Both the position numbers and the translations under genes were made by a program. A stretch of DNA of 13,180 nucleotides from an uncultured Collinsella sp. Lineage in GTDB: Bacteria > Actinomycetota > Coriobacteriia > Coriobacteriales > Coriobacteriaceae. This document shows positions 1-6,432 of the stretch, in pieces. Position 1 is the first letter of the stretch; the number at the start of each line of letters is the position of its first letter. The notes beneath the pieces were generated by a model that did no database searches, had not been told where the DNA came from, and worked only from the letters and a program-made list of their open reading frames with translations. The DNA lies in assembly GCA_905197585.1 (NCBI GenBank), contig CAJJZO010000031.1, forward strand, positions 1 to 13,180. The letters run 5' to 3'.

Positions 1-42
1 CAAAACAAGCCCTTTTCGCCGCACCCTCAAAGGTCTGTGGGC

Positions 43-260
43 AAAAAAGGGCAAATATGAGTACTGTTACCATTTTAGTAGCAGGCAAAACCACCCAAAA
101 TGACGTCCGAGCGACCCCTACAACCCCCTAAAGCAGCCAACCTGACTGGTTTAAGGCGTATTGGAGCCAATTTTAATGAACATACTAAATGCTATGTTCA
201 TTATCTTTTAGGATGTAAATGTTATTCACTTAGCAACAGTACTCATATTTGGCATTTTTG
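43..260. repeat. MITE-like AT-rich segment with imperfect terminal inverted repeats
   Basis: The 17-mer CAAATATGAGTACTGTT at 52-68 recurs as its exact reverse complement at 235-251. The similarity continues outward through an A-run on the left (43-51) and the matching T-run on the right (252-260), giving arms of about 25 bp with two mismatches. The interior is non-coding and far more AT-rich than the genes around it. It contains a perfect 11-bp hairpin at 174-203. Size, terminal inverted repeats and lack of coding capacity suggest a non-autonomous mobile element or a dispersed intergenic repeat. No target-site duplication is evident. Copy number elsewhere cannot be judged from this window. 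Confidence 0.5.
174..203. repeat. perfect 11-bp palindrome with 8-nt loop
   Basis: TAATGAACATA at 174-184 pairs exactly with TATGTTCATTA at 193-203 around the loop at 185-192. The plus-strand side is followed by a short T-rich stretch (ATCTTTT). It could be a weak terminator, a protein-binding palindrome, or the structural core of the MITE-like segment that contains it. Confidence 0.5.
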
Positions 261-293
261 TCCATTGCTATATAACTAACACCCTATAGCAGA

Positions 294-328
294 CAAAAAA
301 CAGGCCGCAGCCCATCGCTGCGGCCTGT
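294..328 (-). terminator. Rho-independent terminator of the metal-transport operon
   Basis: ACAGGCCGCAG (300-310) and CTGCGGCCTGT (318-328) form a perfect 11-bp GC-rich stem with a 7-nt loop. Read on the minus strand, the stem is followed directly by a run of six T residues (295-300). It lies about 20 nt past the stop codon of the NRAMP-like gene and should end transcription of the operon. Confidence 0.92.
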
Positions 329-347
329 TCGGAAGCAAAAGTGGGCG

Positions 348-1610
348 TTAAGCGCTGTAGCCCATCGCTTGCAGCACAAACATGACGACTGTCAGCACCG
401 TAATCACGGCGATAGTCGCCCAAGTGAGCACGTTCCACACACGGCCGTTGCGGTTGGCACCCATAATGTGGCGATCCGCCGCGATAACCACCTGGAATAC
501 CAAGACTACAGGCAGCAGCACGCCATTGATGACCTGCGAGGTCATCATAATCTGGAACAGATCAACGCCGGGCATAAGCACCAGCACGGCAGAGATACCG
601 ATGATGGCCGTAATGATGCCGCGGTAAACCGGGGCCTCGTCCCAGCTGCGGTCGGCACCGCGCTCCCAGCCAAATGCCTCGCAGATAGCGCTCGACGTAA
701 CGCCCGGTAGCACGCAGGCGGCCAAGAAGCTCGCCGCGACCAGGCCCGAGGCAAACAGTACCGTGGACCACTGACCCGCAATAGGCTCCAGCGCGCGGGC
801 GGCATCGGCGGCATCGCTAATCTGAATACCCGCCGGGAACAACACCGTACCGGTCGTGATGATAATAAAGCCGGCAATGATATCGGCGGCAAGCGAGCCG
901 CTCACAGTATCGATGCGCTGCAGCACGATATCGTCCTCGCCCGCGTTCTTATCGACCACGTTGTTCTGCGCCAAGAAAATCATCCACGGCGCGATGGTGG
1001 TACCGATCGTTGCGACCACGAGCGACACGTAGCTGGGGTCATTTTGAATGTTGGGCACGACCAGGTCGACCGCGACCTCACCCCAGTTGGGGCCAGCCAT
1101 AAACGCGGCGACAATATAGGTCACGAACACGCAGCTCACCAGCAGCAGAATCTTCTCGATGCGCTGGAAACTACCCGACATGGTAAGCATCCACACCAGC
1201 AGCGCTACCAACGGCACCGAGATGCTCGCCGGCACGCCAAAGAGAGCAAGGCCGCTGGCGATGCCCGCGAACTCCGAAATGGTCACAGCCGTGTTGGCGA
1301 TCAACAGCGCCGCCATAGCAAGTACACTCTTGCGCACGCCAAAGCGCTCGCGAATGAGCGATGCCAGGCCCTTGCCCGTGACGCAGCCGCAGCGCGCCGC
1401 GGTCTCCTGTGTCACGATGAGCAGCACAGTCATGACGGGAAGCATCCAGAGCATCTTGTAGCCATAGCTGGCGCCCGCGCTGGAATACGTTGCAATGCCG
1501 CCGGCGTCATTGCCCGAAAGCGCCGCCAGCAGACCGGGACCCATAGCGCCAAAGATGGCCGCGATGGTCAACTTTTGCTTGGTGCCCGACTTTTGCTTGG
1601 TATTTTGCAC
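348..1610 (-). CDS. NRAMP-superfamily transporter, probably the magnesium (NRMT-like) type
   Basis: Polytopic inner-membrane carrier of the SLC11/NRAMP fold, about 420 residues with roughly 11 hydrophobic segments, normal for the family. The usual GPGLL and AGASYGY landmarks flank helix 1. The canonical DPGN of helix 1 reads DAGG (residues 35-38): the Asp is kept and the Asn lost. The helix 6 MPH motif reads APW (207-209), so the metal-selecting Met is replaced by Ala. Loss of that Met is a hallmark of NRAMP-related magnesium transporters described from Clostridium and Eggerthella lenta, so Mg2+ uptake is inferred rather than Mn2+/Fe2+. I chose the GTG start at 1610 because AGGTGG precedes it by 5 nt. 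An ATG at 1673 would overlap the upstream gene by about 55 nt and lacks such a site. The ribosome-binding site overlaps the TAG stop of the MgtE-like gene, so the two are co-transcribed and probably translationally coupled. Confidence 0.88.
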   Translation of the reverse strand: MQNTKQKSGTKQKLTIAAIFGAMGPGLLAALSGNDAGGIATYSSAGASYGYKMLWMLPVMTVLLIVTQETAARCGCVTGKGLASLIRERFGVRKSVLAMAALLIANTAVTISEFAGIASGLALFGVPASISVPLVALLVWMLTMSGSFQRIEKILLLVSCVFVTYIVAAFMAGPNWGEVAVDLVVPNIQNDPSYVSLVVATIGTTIAPWMIFLAQNNVVDKNAGEDDIVLQRIDTVSGSLAADIIAGFIIITTGTVLFPAGIQISDAADAARALEPIAGQWSTVLFASGLVAASFLAACVLPGVTSSAICEAFGWERGADRSWDEAPVYRGIITAIIGISAVLVLMPGVDLFQIMMTSQVINGVLLPVVLVFQVVIAADRHIMGANRNGRVWNVLTWATIAVITVLTVVMFVLQAMGYSA

Positions 1611-1618
1611 GCGACCAC

Positions 1619-3463
1619 CTAACCCATGACCGACATGGTGAGCAGCACCGCAGCGGCGCAGTACGCTATGCACGAGATCATGACGGCAATAACGTTCATG
1701 GCGGTGCCCGACGTGTTGAGGTCATGCTCGTCACGCCAGAACAGCACCATCAGGTAAATCACGGCGCTCATGTTGCCAACCAGGCAAATGATGGCAGCGA
1801 TATTAAAGCAGCCGGTAAAGAGCTGCTCCTCAAACATGGGCGCATCGGGAAACGCGGCGGTGCGCACCAGCTGGGCGCACAGATAGGTCACGAGTGACAG
1901 AATCAGGCCCATGCCCGTGCTCTGGAAGAAAAACCCCAGATACGGCTTGGGCTCGTCGTCGTGACCGTCATACTCCAGGAAGTAGTTCTTGACGAACGAC
2001 ACCATGCGCGAGGCTGCCAGCAGCACGAGCGGCATGGCGCACATGGGGAACACCACCAGATGCGCGGAGCCGAGCGCCGTTCCCAGCACGGTCGCCATGA
2101 TGCACGACGCGATGCCCCACACGACTACCCAGTACTGGCGATGCACGAACCAGCTGAGCACGTTCGTCGAGTCGTCCGACGCACTATCGCCCGAGCCGAC
2201 ACCGGCGATCTGCAGGTCCTCCTGATGCTCCTCGGCGATAACGTCCATGGCGTCGTCGAAGGTTACGATACCCAGGATATGACGGTTCTCGTCGCAAACG
2301 GGGATGGCAACCAGGTCGTACTTGGTCATCTCGTCCGTCACGTCTTCCTGGTCCTCGTCGGGTGACACGTAGACCAGATCGCGATAGGCGAGCTGGCCCA
2401 GCGTGGCGTCGCGGTCGGCCACGATCAGCGTGCGCAGCGAAAGCACGCCCGTCAGCATGCCGCTCGGGTCCTCGGTATAGACGTAATAGACGCTCTCAAA
2501 GTCCTCGTCGAGCTTGCGAATCGCCTCGATGGCGTCGCCGACCGTCGCCGTGGCGGGCAGCGAGACAAACTCCGAGGTCATGATGCGGCCGGCGGTGTTG
2601 TCCTCGTAGCCCAGCAGATTACGAATCGCCTTCTCCTCCTTGACGCCCATCAGGCGCAGGAGCTTCTCGGCCTTCTCATAATCGAGTTCGTCGATCAGGT
2701 CGGCAGCGTCGTCCGGGTCCATCATGGCCAGCATCGACGATGCGTCCGTGTCGGACAGGCCCTCGAGCATCTCGGTCATAAGCTCATCGTCATCGAACTC
2801 CGAGATGGCCTCGGCGGCCTGGGCAGTATCGAGCTGCGCAAACACCTGCGCACGCAGGCGCGGGTCGAGCTGCTCGATAATGTCGGCGATGTCGGCAGGG
2901 TGCAGCTCGCCGAGCGTCTTGTGCGACACCGAGAGTTGAATGTTCTTGGTCGAGCGGTCGAGCAGGTCCATGTAGGACCAAGCGATGATGTCCTCACTGA
3001 GCGGCTTGCCCAGGGGCTTCATAAAGCCTTCGACGATATGCTCGAGCGCGGGGCTGATGGCGCGTAGCAGACCGCGGGCACCGACCTCGGCGCCCAGCAG
3101 GCGCAGCTGGTTTTCGCCCGACATGGAAAACTTGATGTCGTTTACGCGCACGACCTTCATGCCCTGCGTGTCGACAATCTGCTTGTTGAGCACGTCGCGG
3201 GCAAGCAAGAGTTCGGTCGGCTGCAGGTACGAAAAACGGATTTCGGTGGCCGACGTCTTAAGGTGTACACCCGTCTCGTCGATACGGTCGACCCATTTGC
3301 GCCAGCTGATCATAAACGGCGTCTTGCCGGGACCGCGGAACGCGAGCGACGTCACGTGTGGAAAAACTTCGCCGGTAGCAATACCAAAATCGTTGACCAC
3401 GCCGAGCTTTTCGCCATCGACGTCCAAGACCGGCAATTTGAGCATCTCACTCAGATAATTCAA
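1619..3463 (-). CDS. PRC-barrel / MgtE_N / CBS protein with divergent five-helix membrane domain
   Basis: Multidomain protein of about 610 residues. Residues 1-165 look like two PRC-barrel-type segments (LPVLDVDGEKLG and a second copy beginning near RDVLNKQIVDTQG). Residues about 180-290 match the MgtE N-terminal helical domain (HPADIADIIEQLDP, DPDDAADLIDEL). Residues about 290-420 form a CBS pair. Residues about 442-612 form five hydrophobic helices. Domain order equals MgtE Mg2+ channels except for the added PRC part. However, the membrane part lacks the GGNAG motif and the conserved pore Asp of the last helix, so channel function is uncertain. It could instead be a Mg2+-sensing partner of the co-transcribed NRAMP-like carrier. 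Start is ambiguous. The TTG at 3463 has GGGGAG 5 nt upstream. The ATG at 3445 is two nucleotides past the stop of a short upstream ORF and would give 608 residues. Confidence 0.85.
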   Translation of the reverse strand: MNYLSEMLKLPVLDVDGEKLGVVNDFGIATGEVFPHVTSLAFRGPGKTPFMISWRKWVDRIDETGVHLKTSATEIRFSYLQPTELLLARDVLNKQIVDTQGMKVVRVNDIKFSMSGENQLRLLGAEVGARGLLRAISPALEHIVEGFMKPLGKPLSEDIIAWSYMDLLDRSTKNIQLSVSHKTLGELHPADIADIIEQLDPRLRAQVFAQLDTAQAAEAISEFDDDELMTEMLEGLSDTDASSMLAMMDPDDAADLIDELDYEKAEKLLRLMGVKEEKAIRNLLGYEDNTAGRIMTSEFVSLPATATVGDAIEAIRKLDEDFESVYYVYTEDPSGMLTGVLSLRTLIVADRDATLGQLAYRDLVYVSPDEDQEDVTDEMTKYDLVAIPVCDENRHILGIVTFDDAMDVIAEEHQEDLQIAGVGSGDSASDDSTNVLSWFVHRQYWVVVWGIASCIMATVLGTALGSAHLVVFPMCAMPLVLLAASRMVSFVKNYFLEYDGHDDEPKPYLGFFFQSTGMGLILSLVTYLCAQLVRTAAFPDAPMFEEQLFTGCFNIAAIICLVGNMSAVIYLMVLFWRDEHDLNTSGTAMNVIAVMISCIAYCAAAVLLTMSVMG

Positions 3464-3479
3464 TGGTGCTCCCCATCAT
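3447..3479 (-). CDS. possible ten-codon leader ORF overlapping the MgtE-like start
   Basis: A strong Shine-Dalgarno (GGAGG, then AATA) precedes tandem ATG codons at 3479 and 3476. They open a frame reading MMGSTIELSE that stops with TGA at 3449-3447. This frame overlaps the TTG start of the MgtE-like gene in another phase. After the TGA comes one base, then an in-frame ATG of the large gene (TGAGATG), an arrangement typical of termination-reinitiation coupling. It may be a regulatory leader peptide. It could also mark a one-base error or frameshift at the true start of the large gene. Confidence 0.35.
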   Translation of the reverse strand: MMGSTIELSE

Positions 3480-3667
3480 TATTCCTCCGAACGCGGCCAC
3501 GCGTGCGGCGTCCGGGGGCTTCTGGATATGTATACGCATGCGCGGGCGGCACGCCGCTCGACGCTTACACCCCGTGCATGCGCAAAAAGCACCTGCATGG
3601 GGTCATCGACTGTATGGTCGAGGTTTGGATTTCACCTGTAACCTTTCTCTTGACCCTCATTAACCGC
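3480..3667 (-). ncRNA. candidate structured 5' leader RNA of the MgtE/NRAMP operon
   Basis: Between the promoter and the first start lie about 190 nt with nested complementarity. P1 pairs 3651-3656 with 3600-3605 (GGGTCA/TGACCC). Inside it sit two hairpins: 3640-3644 with 3621-3625 (AACCT/AGGTT) and 3617-3621 with 3606-3610 (TCGAC/GTCGA). Together they make a three-way junction. The 3' side of P1 also belongs to a 10-bp hairpin, 3594-3603 with 3569-3578, so P1 and that hairpin exclude each other, as in riboswitches and attenuators. A third stem, 3508-3514 with 3488-3494, abuts the ribosome-binding site. I could not match it to the M-box or another known class by eye. The pairings are read from the sequence; the switching role is inferred. 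Confidence 0.45.
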
Positions 3668-3671
3668 AGTA

Positions 3672-3680
3672 ACTATAGCA
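3672..3680 (-). promoter_or_regulatory. extended -10 promoter for the MgtE/NRAMP operon
   Basis: The minus strand reads TGCTATAGT: the extended -10 element TGn followed by a hexamer with five of six matches to TATAAT. There is no good -35, as expected for extended -10 promoters. Predicted transcription start is near 3665, just before the structured leader. Confidence 0.55.
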
Positions 3681-3758
3681 TCAGCATCGCCCTGCGGCAT
3701 CGAATTTATGCGCTGCACATTGCAGGCATACCAAACGCTGACGCATCCGTGACATAGC

Positions 3759-3790
3759 CATTGGGGACGTTCTTAAACGACTACCCAATG
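3759..3790. repeat. REP-like palindromic unit (solitary copy)
   Basis: CATTGGG (3759-3765) and CCCAATG (3784-3790) bracket GGGGACGTTCTTAAACGACT. The unit closely matches the repeats at 12180-12390 (core GGGGACAGACTTAAATGA). It abuts the stop codon of the deacetylase-like gene and may form its 3' hairpin. Confidence 0.75.
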
Positions 3791-3791
3791 A

Positions 3792-5198
3792 CTACTCTGT
3801 GGTGTCGTCGTCCTCGGCAAGTTGGGGGAACACGGCGTTTTTGGGCATGGCGGCCTTCGTCAGCGAGGTGAGCTTTTTGCTCAGCGATGTATCCGTCTTG
3901 ACCAGATCGCTCAATGTCACGATTTTGTAGCCGTCGGCAATAAGCCCGTCGATAATCTGCGGCAGCGCCTCGAGCGTCTGCTCGGCGCATTCATCGTTAT
4001 CGGTCAGCAACACAATGTTGCCCGGCGTCACCGAATCGAGCACCGTCGAGACCTGCTCGTCGGCACCGTTGAGCAGCCAGTCGCCCGAATCGATATTCCA
4101 CGAGACCACGGCAGACACCAGGTCCATCGCATCAATCCAGTTTTGCTCGTCAAAGGCTGCGTAGGGAGCACGCAAAAGCATCGTCGACGTTCCGGTCGCG
4201 GACTTGATCGCCTCGGTGCCCTTCGAAACCTGCTCGCGCACCGCATCGCGGTCCTGGCCCTTGAGCGATTCGTCGCTGTAACTGTTGGAGCCGACCTCGC
4301 AGCCGGCATCGACAATCGCCTTGGCCGTGGCGGGCGAGGCCTCGGCCGCATCACCCGACAGGAAGAACGTCGCGGTGACGCCCTTTTCCTTAAGCACCCG
4401 CAAGATCTGCTTGGTCGCTCCGCTCGGACCCTCATCAAACGTCAGCGCAACGTACTTTTCGTTGCCCTTGGGTGCCACGCTCGCGCACTCGACCACGCAA
4501 TCGGTGGCGGGCACGACCTCGCCGCGGTCCTGCGTCTTGCCCGATTGCTCGCCGACCCACACCTCGGAGCGGCCCTGGATACCCCACGTCTTGACGTACT
4601 CGATGGCACCCGTGCCCTCGACCTTGAGCTTGGGCTCGATAACCGTCGCCTGGACCTCGTGCTTCTCATACGTGTCACGGCCGTCCTTGACCGTCACCTT
4701 CTCGCCACCCGTAAGCTCGCGGCTTTTCCACTTGCCCTGTTTTATGCGCTTGCCGTCCACCTTTACCGACAGCTTTTCGCCGCCATGGCGGGTCAGCACG
4801 CTGTCGTCAACGGCCAGCAGATCACCAGCGTCGTAGGTATCGGTCAGCTCCTGGTCGTCGATGAGATTTTGCAGCGTAGAGCCGACGCGCACTGCAGTCT
4901 CCTGGCCGTTGAGGACGACATCCACGCTGCGGTTGACGTAGCCCACAACGGCGGCGACAAACAGCACGAGCGCGCAGCCCACGGCGATGAGCGCATAGGG
5001 CAGGCGAGACGGACGACGGGGCGTGCGGCCGTTGCCGATGCGAGCGCTGCGGTCGCTAAAGCCGCGGCTATGGTTGAGATACATCGCGCCGGGCTTACGG
5101 TGACGCTTGCGCTGACCGCTGGGCAGCTGCCCCAGGTCGCGGCGCGCCGTCGGACGCGCACCCGAGCGCCCGTTTAAGTTAGATCCGTTTTGGCGCAT
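3792..5198 (-). CDS. membrane-anchored NodB-fold polysaccharide deacetylase-like protein, metal site degenerate
   Basis: 468 residues. A basic, proline/arginine-rich cytoplasmic segment (1-66) precedes one transmembrane helix (67-88). Next are extracellular repeats resembling DUF348/G5-type domains (about 91-185, VDVVLNGQETAVRVGSTLQNL), then a NodB-like domain (about 248-435). Motif 1 is TFDEG (253-257), where the family has TFDDG. Motif 2, normally HxxxH, has Asn305 and Asp309. Motif 3 is RAPY (343-346). Motif 4 is DSGDW (370-374). The motif 5 His is Thr399. The catalytic-base Asp255 and the Arg and Asp of motifs 3 and 4 remain, but the metal ligands and the acid His are gone. A cell-wall location is likely. 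It may bind glycan rather than deacetylate it, or use other chemistry. The start ATG has GGGAGGG just upstream. A hairpin 22 nt upstream separates it from the PRC-barrel gene. Confidence 0.85.
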   Translation of the reverse strand: MRQNGSNLNGRSGARPTARRDLGQLPSGQRKRHRKPGAMYLNHSRGFSDRSARIGNGRTPRRPSRLPYALIAVGCALVLFVAAVVGYVNRSVDVVLNGQETAVRVGSTLQNLIDDQELTDTYDAGDLLAVDDSVLTRHGGEKLSVKVDGKRIKQGKWKSRELTGGEKVTVKDGRDTYEKHEVQATVIEPKLKVEGTGAIEYVKTWGIQGRSEVWVGEQSGKTQDRGEVVPATDCVVECASVAPKGNEKYVALTFDEGPSGATKQILRVLKEKGVTATFFLSGDAAEASPATAKAIVDAGCEVGSNSYSDESLKGQDRDAVREQVSKGTEAIKSATGTSTMLLRAPYAAFDEQNWIDAMDLVSAVVSWNIDSGDWLLNGADEQVSTVLDSVTPGNIVLLTDNDECAEQTLEALPQIIDGLIADGYKIVTLSDLVKTDTSLSKKLTSLTKAAMPKNAVFPQLAEDDDTTE

Positions 5199-5219
5199 AT
5201 GCCCTCCCCCATAAACGCA

Positions 5220-5249
5220 GCAAGCCGGAGCAACAGGTCTCCGGCTTGC
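5220..5249 (-). terminator. stem-loop between PRC-barrel gene and deacetylase-like gene
   Basis: GCAAGCCGGAG (5220-5230) pairs perfectly with CTCCGGCTTGC (5239-5249), an 11-bp stem with an 8-nt loop. No strong U-run follows on the minus strand (TGCGTTT), so termination may be partial. With no promoter visible in the 72-nt gap, it may attenuate read-through into the deacetylase-like gene. Confidence 0.6.
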
Positions 5250-5270
5250 CTCCCATCAATTGGTACGTCG

Positions 5271-6026
5271 CTATTTGCTAGCTTTTGACGAGCCCCCGCT
5301 CGCCTTTTGATATTCGTCCTTAAAGGCCTTGAACATACCGCGCGTCTTGCCGAGCTGCTTGCCCAGTGCGCGACTGCCCTTGTCCACGGCAACCGATCCC
5401 TTGTCGTCGAGCACCTTGGCGCCCTTTTTGACCTTGTCGCCCACCACGACGCTGGCCTCGGCGGCCTTGGCAGCCGCACCGCCCGAATACCCGAGCGACT
5501 TGACCTCGTCCGAGACGACCATCGCGCCGTTCTCGTAGCCGCGCAGCATCGTCGGCGGCACCTGCGTGTCACCAACCAAAACACTCGAAGCAGCACCGGC
5601 GGTCACATAGAATGCCTGCACGATGCCCGAGCGCGGCTTGAACTCAACGTCCGAGCAATAGCCCACGACGTCGCCCGATTCCGTGCGCACGTCCATACCG
5701 ACCCAGATGATGCAATCGTCCAGGTTGATGTCGAGGCGCTTGGCCGCAGCGGTATCGTAGGTGCCCTTGACGTCGTCAACCGCGATGGCGCCCTCGTAGA
5801 CACCAATGGCGTCGAGCGCTACGAATCGATCGGGACGCTCGATCATGCCCGCGATATCGGACTGGCGGACCATAAAGCCGACCACGCGCGTACCGCCCGG
5901 GGTAAAGACCGGAAAGTGAATCTTTCCGAGCTTTTTAGGGCTGCGCGGTGTGCCGTCCTTTTTGGTACGCTTGTCCTCAGTAGGCTTGCGATAGATCTTG
6001 GCGCCGACAAAATCCCCGGCGCGCAT
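5271..6026 (-). CDS. PRC-barrel domain protein
   Basis: 251-residue soluble protein. Residues 1-80 (MRAGDFVGAKIY, LGKIHFPVFTPGGTRVVGFMV) and about 105-165 (WVGMDVRTESGDVVGYCSDVEF) look like two PRC-barrel units. The C-terminal third is rich in Lys, Ala and Gly (VVVGDKVKKGAKVLDDKGSVAVDKG) and probably disordered or helical. PRC-barrels are small beta-barrels found in photosynthetic reaction centres, RimM and many uncharacterised prokaryotic proteins; no enzymatic residues are evident. The ATG shares its A with the TAA stop of the upstream YtxH-like gene (TAATG), so the two are translationally coupled and may act together at the membrane. The MgtE-like protein encoded downstream also begins with PRC-like sequence. 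Exact function unknown. Confidence 0.85.
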   Translation of the reverse strand: MRAGDFVGAKIYRKPTEDKRTKKDGTPRSPKKLGKIHFPVFTPGGTRVVGFMVRQSDIAGMIERPDRFVALDAIGVYEGAIAVDDVKGTYDTAAAKRLDINLDDCIIWVGMDVRTESGDVVGYCSDVEFKPRSGIVQAFYVTAGAASSVLVGDTQVPPTMLRGYENGAMVVSDEVKSLGYSGGAAAKAAEASVVVGDKVKKGAKVLDDKGSVAVDKGSRALGKQLGKTRGMFKAFKDEYQKASGGSSKASK

Positions 6027-6415
6027 TATGCCTCGGTCGAGGGCTCCGCAGCCTCGGTATCAGCCTCGACGGCGTTTTCGACCACGACGTCGGCGGCAGG
6101 CGTCACGTTGCTGCCCGAAATGGCGTCGTTGAGCTGCTCGCGCAGCTGGTCCATGCGCTCGCGGGCCAGGTCGACCTTGGCGCGCAGGTCGTCGGTCTTG
6201 GCGTCGACCATCGGGCCAAAGTCATTCACCGCAGCACGGGCCTCCTCGGCGCTGTGCTCGTAGGTGTCGCGCATATTGTCCCAGGCGTCGTTGGCGATAT
6301 CGGCAGCCATGGCGCGGGTCTCGGCGCCCGAGCGCGGGGCCAGAGCAACGCCGACAATAGCGCCGGCAGCGGCACCAAAAAGTGCGCCGGAGACAAAGCT
6401 GAAAGTCTTACCCAT
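6026..6415 (-). CDS. YtxH-like small membrane-anchored protein
   Basis: 129 residues from the ATG at 6415. The N-terminus (MGKTFSFVSGALFGAAAGAIVGVALAP) is the glycine/alanine-rich helix typical of YtxH/general-stress-like proteins. It is followed by RSGAETR, a charged helical region (about 35-100, likely coiled coil) and an acidic, alanine-rich tail. Expected to sit in the membrane with a cytoplasmic helix; homologues are linked to envelope or general stress but lack a defined activity. I preferred 6415 because GAGG lies 7 nt upstream and the protein starts right at its helix. The ATG at 6421 is also close to the site, and one at 6487 would add an atypical basic leader lying upstream of the predicted transcript start. 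First gene of a pair with the PRC-barrel gene. Confidence 0.85.
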   Translation of the reverse strand: MGKTFSFVSGALFGAAAGAIVGVALAPRSGAETRAMAADIANDAWDNMRDTYEHSAEEARAAVNDFGPMVDAKTDDLRAKVDLARERMDQLREQLNDAISGSNVTPAADVVVENAVEADTEAAEPSTEA

Positions 6416-6432
6416 GATCATTCCTCTCCTGC

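Noticed and set aside
1611..1673. ATG at 1673 as the start of the NRAMP-like gene
   Set aside because: It overlaps the MgtE-like gene by about 55 nt, adds an atypical N-terminus and has no ribosome-binding site. The GTG at 1610 has AGGTGG at good spacing.
3480..3667. Calling the leader an M-box or cobalamin riboswitch
   Set aside because: Short likenesses exist (GTTAATGAGG for the M-box start, GGTGAAATCC for the cobalamin core), but the remaining conserved blocks, including a B12 box, are not found by eye. Left as an unclassified structured leader.
3822..5177. 451-codon open frame on the plus strand
   Set aside because: Antisense shadow of the NodB-fold gene; its translation has no membrane segment, motif or ribosome-binding site matching a family.
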